Below, piece by piece: positions 26,426 through 34,400 of a DNA stretch of 50,124 bases. The notes below the pieces were generated by a model. It worked only from the letters and a program-made list of their open reading frames with translations, had not been told where the DNA came from and made no database searches. The position numbers and the translations under genes are program-made. Source of the stretch: Candidatus Binatia bacterium (GTDB taxonomy: Bacteria; Desulfobacterota; Binatia; HRBIN30); contig CALAMI010000004.1 in NCBI GenBank assembly GCA_937925685.1, forward strand, positions 1-50,124, in the 5' to 3' direction. Within the stretch, counting starts at the first letter, position 1. Every line of letters starts with the position of its first letter.

Positions 26426-26892
26426 ACCACCGTTGCCTGCGACCTACGGCTCTTCTACCGGCCACTCTCGCGCTGGCGATGTTGTGCTTGGCCGGGGGAC
26501 GTCCTTTCCCTGGGGGGCGACGCTTCGTGGCGGTAACGCCAGCAGCGGGCGAACCAGACGCAGCCCGGCTGAGCGTCGTCGCTACGGATCATTCGAGCGA
26601 CGGTCGTCGTCTCGCACTGCGAGTGGTGGTTCGCAACGATAGCGACGAACCCGTGCGGGGGGTGCGGCTAGTGTTGCGCTTGCTCGCCGCACCGCATGCT
26701 CACGCCCGCGAGCTCGACCGCTTTTACCGGTCGATGGACATCGGCATCGCCCCTGGCGCGCGTGCGATGGTGCGCTGGGATGTGTACACGGTTTACGCGG
26801 GCGAGGTCGGGCCCACTGGTTTCGTGCTCCAGGCGTACGCCGTCGAGCGTGGAGGGGTCACGTTTCCGCCCCCACCCGGATGGCGTGAGTAG
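26422..26892 (+). CDS. predicted secreted protein (156 aa), coupled to the DGQHR gene
   Basis: Starting at the ATG at 26422, which overlaps the previous stop codon by four bases, the product has a basic N-terminus and a hydrophobic stretch (LLPATLALAMLCLAGG), consistent with a signal peptide. The mature part has a beta-rich domain (residues about 50-140) with ALRVVVRNDSDEPVRGVRLVLRL, a pattern like Ig-fold or CARDB-type domains that stabilise extracellular proteins. No enzyme motif is seen. The pairing of an exported beta protein with a DGQHR protein is odd, because DGQHR proteins are cytoplasmic and act with DNA. The coupling may only reflect compact gene order. Confidence 0.65.
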   Translation: MNHRCLRPTALLPATLALAMLCLAGGRPFPGGRRFVAVTPAAGEPDAARLSVVATDHSSDGRRLALRVVVRNDSDEPVRGVRLVLRLLAAPHAHARELDRFYRSMDIGIAPGARAMVRWDVYTVYAGEVGPTGFVLQAYAVERGGVTFPPPPGWRE

Positions 26893-26943
26893 GGGGATGG
26901 AGCAACTGCCGGAACACCGCGGGGAGAAAACGACTCCGGGGTG

Positions 26944-27633
26944 CTAACGCGCCTGACCTTCATCCTCTGCGAACAGGCGCAAGCCCCGGCGGCGCGTCTC
27001 CGTCAATTTCTCCAGAAACTCCTCTCGGCTCACTAAGCGGGCCCCCAGGCGTGCCATGTGGGGCGTCATCATTTGAATGTCGATCCAGTCGAGCCCCCGG
27101 CTCGACAGGTGATCGATCAGGAACAGCAACGCCAGTTTCGAGGCGTTCGCTTCGCGGTAAAACATGCTCTCTCCGGCAAAGGCGCCATCGACGTCCACTC
27201 CGTAAAGACCGCCCACCAATTCCCCTTCGCGCCATGCTTCCACGCTGTGCGCCACTCCCATCTCGTGCAAGCGGATGTAAGTCCGCACCACTTCTGGCGT
27301 GATCCACGTGCCTTGCTGGTTCGGCCGCGGTACCTCGGCGCACGCCCGAATCACCGCCGGAAAGGCGCGATCGATCGTGAACTGCAACGTCGACCGCCGC
27401 CGCGCGTGCCGCAGGCTGCGCGGAACATGGAGGCGATCGAATTCTAGGATCGCGCGCTCATGCGGGGAAAACCACAACATCGGCAGCCCGGGCACGGGCC
27501 ACGGAAAGATGCCATGGCGGTATGCATAGAGCACCGTTCGGGGGTCGAGCCGACCACCAATCGCGACTAGACCGTCTTTGTCGTCATCCACCACTGTCGG
27601 GTACCACTGATCGCGCGGCATACACTGAGGCAA
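26944..27633 (-). CDS. aat: leucyl/phenylalanyl-tRNA--protein transferase
   Basis: Aat adds Leu or Phe from tRNA to proteins with N-terminal Lys or Arg, marking them for ClpAP by the N-end rule. The protein is about 229 residues and shows the family motifs GLVAIGGRLDP, YRHGIFPWP, LWFSPHERAIL, GTWITPE, HSVEAW..GELVGGLYGV, FAGESMF and IDIQMMTPHMARLGA. I chose TTG at 27633 as start because AGGAG lies 10 nt upstream; ATG at 27621 would make it four residues shorter and has no ribosome binding site. It lies 65 bp downstream of an MFS gene on the same strand and is convergent with the secreted-protein gene. Confidence 0.93.
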   Translation of the reverse strand: MPQCMPRDQWYPTVVDDDKDGLVAIGGRLDPRTVLYAYRHGIFPWPVPGLPMLWFSPHERAILEFDRLHVPRSLRHARRRSTLQFTIDRAFPAVIRACAEVPRPNQQGTWITPEVVRTYIRLHEMGVAHSVEAWREGELVGGLYGVDVDGAFAGESMFYREANASKLALLFLIDHLSSRGLDWIDIQMMTPHMARLGARLVSREEFLEKLTETRRRGLRLFAEDEGQAR

Positions 27634-27698
27634 CGAGTCGATTCTCCTGCACCGTCTTTCGCTCACCCAGTATAATGCATTCGCCGACTCCCACGAAG

Positions 27699-28910
27699 TC
27701 AGTGCGCTGGCTCTCCACGAATCGCGTAGCTCCGCAGTGCCGGCACCCGCGCGGCAATCACGGCAACGACGACCACGCACGCCACGCCACCGCTCACCAC
27801 AGAGAAGGTAGCCGACGTCAACGCAGCCACAAAGCCCGACTCGACGGCCCCAAGCTGGTTCGATGCGTTAATGAACATAAAGTTGATGGCACTCACCCGA
27901 CCGCGCAAATGGTCGGGCGTGTTCAATTGCACGATGGTGGTCCGCATGACCACGCTCACCTGGTCGGCCATGCCCGCAACCACGTAGGCTACCACCGACA
28001 ACGGGAACCATCGCGACAGCCCGAAGACAATGGTGGCAACTCCGAACACCGCCACTGCGCTCAACAGCACAGGGCCTGCACGCCGAATGGGCGGCACGAG
28101 CATGAGAATCATCGACGTAGCCAACGCCCCCACCTCGAGCGAGGCGGAAAGGATTCCGTAGCCGCGAGGCCCGACATTCAAGATGTCGTTGGCATACACG
28201 GGAAGCAAAGCGGCCGCTCCCCCGAAGATCACCGCCAACATATCGAGGAGCATGCAACCCCACACCACAGGTCGGCCGGCGACGAATCGCACTCCCTGAA
28301 CCATCGCTTGCCAGCCCATCGCCCGACCCGTTCCCTCTGGCCAGCTCGGACGCACCTGTGCAAGGGCGGCTATAGCCACCAGCAAAAGAGCAGCTACGGC
28401 CCCATAGGCGGCAGCGATCCCAACACTGGCGATGATCATTCCGCCCAAGGCCGGACCGGTCGCAAAGGCCAACGCTTGCGCTGTCGAAGCAACCGTGACT
28501 GCGCGGGGAAAGTCTGCAGTGGCCACCAAATTCGGCAAGATGGAAGCCCGTGCCGGGTTGTCGAAGGCCGCCGCTGCAGCCATCAGGAATACCACGGCAT
28601 ACAACAGCATCAGCGTGGCGCTGGCGTTCGCTGCCGTCCAGGCCAGAAGCAACGAGCCAGCCAAGGGCACGCACTGGGCGAGCATGACGATCCGGCGCCG
28701 CTCGTAACGATCGGCCACCATCCCGCCGACGAGTAGAAGGGAAAATGCTGGAACGAACTGCACCAGGCCAATGAGTCCCAAGTAAAACGGCGAGCGCGAC
28801 AGCTCGAATACATGCCAGGCCACCGTGGCGCGCATCAGCGTCAAGGCCGTCGCCGCACAAAATCGGCTCAGCAAATACGCCCAGAGATCCGCAGGGAAGC
28901 GGCGCGTCAT
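27699..28910 (-). CDS. MFS transporter (EntS/DHA3-like exporter)
   Basis: The 403-residue protein has twelve predicted membrane helices and the MFS signature after helix 2 (GGMVADRYERRRIVM), with a weaker repeat in the second half. The opening FCAATALTLMRATVAWHVFELSRSP and NPARASILPNLV after helix 4 fit the EntS-like family, whose members export siderophores or drugs. The substrate here is unknown. The ATG at 28910 has only a weak GGTGAG upstream. The aat gene follows on the same strand and could be read from the same transcript. A 540-bp divergent region separates it from the dynamin-like GTPase gene. Confidence 0.85.
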   Translation of the reverse strand: MTRRFPADLWAYLLSRFCAATALTLMRATVAWHVFELSRSPFYLGLIGLVQFVPAFSLLLVGGMVADRYERRRIVMLAQCVPLAGSLLLAWTAANASATLMLLYAVVFLMAAAAAFDNPARASILPNLVATADFPRAVTVASTAQALAFATGPALGGMIIASVGIAAAYGAVAALLLVAIAALAQVRPSWPEGTGRAMGWQAMVQGVRFVAGRPVVWGCMLLDMLAVIFGGAAALLPVYANDILNVGPRGYGILSASLEVGALATSMILMLVPPIRRAGPVLLSAVAVFGVATIVFGLSRWFPLSVVAYVVAGMADQVSVVMRTTIVQLNTPDHLRGRVSAINFMFINASNQLGAVESGFVAALTSATFSVVSGGVACVVVVAVIAARVPALRSYAIRGEPAH

Positions 28911-29408
28911 GAACGCTCACCGCTACCCAGCGAACCCGCTGGCCGCAAGGGGAAGCAGGCAAACGCCATCATGCACGTACGCTGGTGCGCAGCATCGGGC
29001 AGCGCGGTCGCCGCTGCGGTATGGTTCGCAGAGAACAGGGGAATTCGTTTGACGAAGCAGCCGACCCGTCGGCCCCTCGGGGCTGCTTTGCCCGAAGTTC
29101 GTGGTTGCACCCTCGTCGCCGCTGCTGGCTCCTTGCGGATTCGCCCTTCGCCTTGGGCTACTCCGATACCCTCGTGGCCGGCGACACCGACGGCGCCGGG
29201 AAGTCCGACGCGGCCACCGCCCAGAGACGCGCGGCACAGCCTGGCGACGATGCGCCCGGTGGCGACGCCTGGCTTGCCGACGCAGAGACGGCATCGACAA
29301 CACGCACCGCGGCTGCGCGACGTGATCCGTTGACGGCCGCTTCGTTGAGTTTTAAGGATGGTCGTCGGCGATGGAGTCCGCCTGACAACCGCCCGGCAGG
29401 GCTGATGA
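28911..29408. other. divergent intergenic region with a structured segment
   Basis: No protein gene is supported; long frames on both strands give low-complexity Arg/Ala peptides without ribosome binding sites. At 29055-29088, AAGCAGCC and GGCTGCTT form an 8-bp perfect stem. Its loop contains two further palindromes, CCGAC-CC-GTCGG and CCCC-T-CGGGG, so the segment can fold in alternative ways. It could be the terminator of a small RNA or part of an unlabelled transcript; I cannot assign it to a known RNA family. Confidence 0.45.
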
Positions 29409-29442
29409 CTCCTACGATCCGTGTACAAAACCCGTAGGAGGT
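29409..29442 (+). promoter_or_regulatory. hairpin that would hide the GTPase ribosome binding site
   Basis: CTCCTACG (29409-29416) and CGTAGGAG (29433-29440) are perfect complements around a 16-nt loop. The right arm overlaps the Shine-Dalgarno AGGAGGT (29436-29442) of the dynamin-like GTPase, whose ATG is at 29451. If it forms in the mRNA it would reduce translation initiation. The same dyad could instead be a protein-binding site in DNA. Confidence 0.45.
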
Positions 29443-29450
29443 TAGTGACC

Positions 29451-31184
29451 ATGTCAGGCGAGCAGCAAAGAGACAGCATCGAGCGGGCAGCTACGCTGGC
29501 GCCGTTCGACCGGCTGAACCAACTGGCCGAACTCGCACGCCAGGCGGATTTGCCCGAGATCGCTGCGGACGCTGCTCGTTTAAGCCAGCGCTTGGCGGAA
29601 GGGCGCTTTTACATTGCCTGCGTGGGGCAATTCAAGCGCGGCAAATCCACGTTGGTGAACGCCTTGGTTGGGTACGCGGTCCTGCCCATGGGCGTGCTGC
29701 CAGTCACCACTGCGGTCACCGTCGTTCGCTTTGGACCGGCGCTCAAGGCACGTGTGTGGCAGCAGGGTCGTTGGCTCGACATACCGGTTACCCAGGTGGC
29801 CGCCTTCGTCTCCGAGGAACACAACCCGGGAAACGAAAAGGGGGTGGAGGTGGTGGAAATCTTCGTGCCGCACCCGCTGCTGTCGTCGGGGATGTGTTTG
29901 GTGGACACACCGGGCATTGGTTCGGTGATCGCAGCGAACACGAAGACCACGAAGAGCTTCGTTCCCCACATCGACGCCGCCATCGTCGTGTTGGGGGCGG
30001 ATCCCCCCATCACCGGAGAGGAACTCGATCTCGTCGAGGAAGTGGCTCAGGAAGTGCCGGAGTTGATCGTCGTCCTGAACAAAGCGGACCGCGCAACCAA
30101 GGAGGAACGCAGCCAGGCCGCTTCCTTTACGCGCAAACTCCTGGCGCAACGCTTAGGGCGGGTGCCCGGCCGCATTTACGAAGTGAGCGCTCTCGAGCGC
30201 CTCACCGCCGGCAAGGCAGGGTGGGACTGGAACGCTCTCGAACAGGCCTTGGAAACCTTGGCAACCAAGGCGGGCGCCCAGTTGGTGGTGCGGGCCGAGT
30301 CGCGCGGTTTTCTTTTGCTCGCTCAGCGCTTGCTTCACGAGATCGAGGAGGAGTGTAACGCATTGGAGCGCCCGCTTGCGGCTTCCGCCGAGCGGATCCG
30401 CGCCTTGCGTTCCTGCGTGGCCACCGCAGAGCAAGCCCTCAACGACTTGGGCTATTTGCTCACTGCGGAGCAAGAGCAGCTTCATCGAGCTTTTCGGAGA
30501 GAGGTGGAAAACTTCCTCGGCGCCGCCCTCCCCCGGGTGCGGGCAGAGGTCGCGCGCCAAGTTCGGCAGCTTCAAGGTCGTCGCTCTTCCGTGCGAGAGC
30601 GCGCGCTGCGCCTGGCACAGGGCTTGGCCTTGCAACAGGTCGACCAGTGGCTCGTGGACGTCACCCCTGCGGCCGAAGCACTGTATCGCAGCGCGATGGA
30701 GCGGTTCGCCACTTTGGTCAGCGAGTTTCTCGAGCGGCTCGCCCGCTCTCAGAGCGAACTTTCAGGACTGCCTCGAGCCGCGTCCTTCGACCTGGCTTTT
30801 CGTTCTCCTAGCCGCGTCTACTACACGAGCCTGATGCATCTCACCGGGCGCTCGCCTTGGCGTTGGTTGCTCGATGCCATTGTCCCTCCGCGGCTGGCGC
30901 GCCGGCGGATCGAGGAGGAAGCAACGAGGCGGGCCGAGCGGCTTCTCACTGCCAACGCGAACCGGGTGGCCAACGACTTGGAGGAGCGGGTTCGCGAAAG
31001 CCGCCAGAGCTTGGAAAGCGAGGTGCGCCACGAACTGCGGGAAATCTACCAGGCGGCCGAGCGTGCCCTCGAGCGGGCTCGGGCCAAGCGCGAGGCGGGT
31101 CAGGCTGCGGTGGAGGCCGAGCTGCAGCGGTGGCGGAAACTCGCCTCCGAGGTACGCGCCCTCGCCGAGGAAAGCGCCGCCTAA
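29451..31184 (+). CDS. dynamin-like GTPase
   Basis: The 577-residue protein has a complete G domain: G1 GQFKRGKST (59-67), a Thr-rich switch I LPVTTAVT (83-90), G3 DTPG (152-155) and G4 NKAD (210-213). The remaining ~350 residues are long amphipathic helices with high coiled-coil tendency and an interrupting stretch, WRWLLDAIVPP, that could touch membrane. This plan fits bacterial dynamin-like proteins, which remodel or protect membranes and sometimes act in phage defence. They usually occur in pairs, but no second copy is in the window. The ATG at 29451 has AGGAGGT 8 nt upstream, inside a possible sequestering hairpin. Confidence 0.85.
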   Translation: MSGEQQRDSIERAATLAPFDRLNQLAELARQADLPEIAADAARLSQRLAEGRFYIACVGQFKRGKSTLVNALVGYAVLPMGVLPVTTAVTVVRFGPALKARVWQQGRWLDIPVTQVAAFVSEEHNPGNEKGVEVVEIFVPHPLLSSGMCLVDTPGIGSVIAANTKTTKSFVPHIDAAIVVLGADPPITGEELDLVEEVAQEVPELIVVLNKADRATKEERSQAASFTRKLLAQRLGRVPGRIYEVSALERLTAGKAGWDWNALEQALETLATKAGAQLVVRAESRGFLLLAQRLLHEIEEECNALERPLAASAERIRALRSCVATAEQALNDLGYLLTAEQEQLHRAFRREVENFLGAALPRVRAEVARQVRQLQGRRSSVRERALRLAQGLALQQVDQWLVDVTPAAEALYRSAMERFATLVSEFLERLARSQSELSGLPRAASFDLAFRSPSRVYYTSLMHLTGRSPWRWLLDAIVPPRLARRRIEEEATRRAERLLTANANRVANDLEERVRESRQSLESEVRHELREIYQAAERALERARAKREAGQAAVEAELQRWRKLASEVRALAEESAA

Positions 31185-31194
31185 ATCACGGCCC

Positions 31195-31218
31195 CGTAGG
31201 GGCGCACGGCAGTGCGCC
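31195..31218. repeat. GGCGCAC-GGCA-GTGCGCC palindrome, dispersed repeat family 1
   Basis: CGTAGG followed by a perfect 7-bp inverted repeat with a 4-nt loop, 11 bp beyond the GTPase stop codon. It is the inverted counterpart of the copies at 947-970 and 38225-38249; the match to the latter covers nearly all of the 24 bases. All copies lie at or just beyond the ends of genes. Confidence 0.65.
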
Positions 31219-31390
31219 TTTCGTGGCCATCGGCAGCAGCGTCGCCGCATGCTTCCGCACGCGTCGCATCGGCGATGCGATGGCAACACTGCGGGCATTC
31301 CGCCCGCCGCGGCAGCATGGCTACCGTACTCCAAACGCAGGCACACCGCGGCGGTCAGCCATGCGGTCATAGCACTCGCCGCCGGCACGC

Positions 31391-31424
31391 AGGGCACCCT
31401 GGCCAAAACCGCCCAGGGTACCCT
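31391..31424. terminator. terminator-like hairpin between convergent genes
   Basis: AGGGCACCCTGG (31391-31402) and CCAGGGTACCCT (31413-31424) pair with a single mismatch around a 10-nt loop. On the plus strand the sequence TTCCCT follows. It lies between the converging GTPase gene and the large surface-protein gene, so it may end transcription from one or both sides. Confidence 0.45.
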
Positions 31425-31449
31425 TTCCCTCTGTATCCGCCAGCCTTCC

Positions 31450-34400
31450 TCAGCACCCGCCCAAAGCCCGGTTCACTGCAGCAACAATTTCCTCCACCGT
31501 GATCGTCCCATCCTCGTTGGCGTCGCCTGGGCTGCACCGGGAAACTTCGGAAATACCCATAGCCACGTTGACCATAGCGACGAGCTCATCGATCGTAACT
31601 CTGGCGTCACGGTTGCAGTCCCCCACGCAGGGTAAAACCGTGGGTGTCGGCGTGCGGGTAGCGTACCACACTGCTTCGCCTGCGAGGCAGATCGTGCCGC
31701 TGTGACCCGAGAAGCCGGCTACGCGCGCCCCAGTAGCGTCACCTGCGCTAGCCTTAACCACCGCCAACGTGCCACTCCCGTGCACCGTGACATTGCAAGT
31801 GTAAAGTACCGAGCCGTGAGGAATCGGGTCAACGTTGTCGGCAGCAACCACCACCGCTCTCAAGCCAGTGCACGCCTGGCCTGTGCAGCCAGGGGGCCAA
31901 AACCTGAACGACGTTGCCGGCTTGTGGATCTCGGGATTCGCCGAGCAATCTGGCTCGCCATTCGCCCGCGCTTTCACGCGCACGGTGGTATCGAACAATA
32001 GGTCATTCTGGACACCGGCGATCTGCCGCCCACCAGTTCGCAATTTGATCGTCACTGTAGCGTCGCCGAGCTCCTCCACGACCAGTTGCTCAACGTAGAC
32101 CGCTGGAGGCGACGGGAGTGGCTGCGGGTTGCGGCAAATACCCCCACGAGGGGTAAGTGTGCGAGTCGGCGTTGACGTCGGCGTTCTGCTGAATGTGGGT
32201 TCGGGCCTGCTGGTGCGAGTACGCGTCGGGCTGCGGGTGTGCGTCGGTGAAAACCTGGGCGTCGGGGTGCGAGTAAAAATCGGCGTCCAACTCTGCGTCG
32301 GCGTGGCTGTATCGGTCCGAGTGGCCGTGAAGGTGTGGGTGTGGCTTGGAGTCGGCGTTGGGCTGTCCGTCGCCGTCGTGGTGGGGCTGGGTATGCGAGT
32401 CGCTGTATTTGTCGACATCGTGGGCAGGCTCTGGCTCGGTGTCGGCGTGTGGGTCAGGGTAAATGTTGGGGCGGTGCCCCGATCGACACCAATGCGCAAC
32501 GTGTAAACCCCGCGTTGACCCCCGAAACCGTCAACGACGACGACGATTACTTGCCCTGCTTGCAACGCTAACGTCACCTGTGACTCCCACGTACCCTGTG
32601 CATCGTCATTGCAGGCAAGTTCCACCCCGCTACAGCTCCCACCACGAACGTACAATACAGTATCGAAACTCGACCCAAGGGTGTCTATCGTGTAAACACC
32701 AGCGCTGGGAGCAGCCCACTGGTACGCGTAATCGGGAGCACTGTCGCCTCCGAGTCCGCAAGAGGCCCCGCCCAACGAATTCTGCCGACCCGACGTGTCT
32801 CCGCTCACCACCACCGGCACGCTGCTGCCGAGGTCCGCCTGTGGACATGTTTCAGATGATTCCGTCCACGCAGGGGTAGGCGACGCTGAGGACGTCGGGG
32901 TGGGGGTGGGAGTTAGGGTGAGCGTGCCGCTGGGCGTGCGCGTAACCGTCGCTATCAGCGAAAATGTGGCTGACGCTGTGAATGTCGGTGTACGCGTCAA
33001 TGTAAACGTCACCGTGGCCGTGGGTGTGCGCGTGAACGTCGGCGGTGGCACCGTGGCCGTGGCCGTTGGCGTTTTGCTCGCTGTGGTCGTCGGCGTTGGA
33101 CTAGGGACCGGCGTTGATGAGGGGGTTTCGGTCGCACTCGGGGTGGCGGTCGGCGTTTGAGGCGTGGTATCCAGTATGGTGACGCTCACCCAGTCCGGCT
33201 CACTTTCGCTCTCGCCATCGTTGACCACGAGCTGCAGCAGAACAGCTTGATCCCCATTGACCCCTGGCAACACAAACTCCAGTCGCGGGCTGCTGGGGTC
33301 GGAAAGCACAACAGGCGGCCCGGAAATCTGGGTCCAGAGGTAGCTCAAGGGTCCGGCTCCGGACCCGAGGTGGCCCGTGCCTTCCAACACCACCGCACTG
33401 CCTTCCTCAGCAATCACATTCTCACCGGCGTCAGCCACCGGGGGTCGCGCGGGCGCCTGGATCTGCTCCACGTTCCCGTTAGCTTCTTCGTCAGTCTCCA
33501 GTACGACCTCCTCGTTGAGTTCGGTCACCACCAAGCGACTCACCCCTCCGGTAGGCAAGGAAATGGGCGAATACCGCTGCATAACCTCCGGACGCGACCC
33601 ACGATAGCGCCTCAGGGTAAGCTCACCGACGCCACCTGCGGGCGCACGCACTTCCACGATGTACGTGCGCCCGTAAGGAACGATGGCAACCTCGGTGGTT
33701 CCGTAGTCAGAATACTGGCTCAACGGGATTTCCCTTTCCGCAACCCCACCGTTGACAGGTCCGGTGTGGTTTTCCGACGCGTCGAACACGTGCAAGTCGA
33801 GCGCCTCCGAAAAGAGGGTCGCTTCTAACCAAACACCTGGCTCCTCTTGCTCTTGCGTAGCACCGGGTTCAGAGCTCTGCCCCAGAACCAGGCTGGTACC
33901 AGCAGATATCGGGATGCATGACTCCCCCCCCCGGAGAATGCAACGTATCGCGTCTCTCAGATCCTCCTCGCCGAGCATCCCCACATGTGAGTAGTCCTTA
34001 AAAACCACGGCGGTCGGGCAGATGGGATGCTTTAAATATGCTGCTGGACAGAACACTCCGCTTTGGAAAGAAGCCCTCTTGATCCGGGGAGACTCCACCC
34101 CTTTGGCGAGCGCACTACCCTCTAGGACTGTTCCGTCCCCTCGCTCGTCCCGGCGTTCCTCTGTCGTCCACCAACAGAAAGGCCAGAAGCACTTTTCACG
34201 ATAGACTAAGCTTTTCAGTGTACGTACCCCCGTTCCGGCAAAATAGTAGGCGGTAAGTTCCGGATCTTCTGGTACCCACCCGTCCCATACATCGTGCCGA
34301 CCAGCCCATTCTAAGAGCTGCGCATTCAAGGGGACGCGTTTCCGGACGAAGCAGTATGTGTGTGTCCACTCGTTCTTCTGATTGGCCAAGAAATTCAGGA

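Noticed and set aside
28907..29479. 190-codon minus-strand frame overlapping the start of the GTPase gene
   Set aside because: The peptide is Arg/Ala/Gly-rich without a family pattern, overlaps a well-supported gene start and has no ribosome binding site.
25292..31184. A defence island made of the DGQHR protein and the dynamin-like GTPase
   Set aside because: They are 3 kb apart, separated by aat and an MFS exporter on the other strand, with no nuclease, methylase or modification genes. Only the separate observations are kept.
32129..33160. Plus-strand frames rich in Val/Gly over the linkers, and a CRISPR- or tandem-repeat-like look of this DNA
   Set aside because: The repetition is the antisense of Thr/Pro linker codons. 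Units are degenerate and lack fixed repeats and unique spacers, so this is neither a gene nor a CRISPR array.
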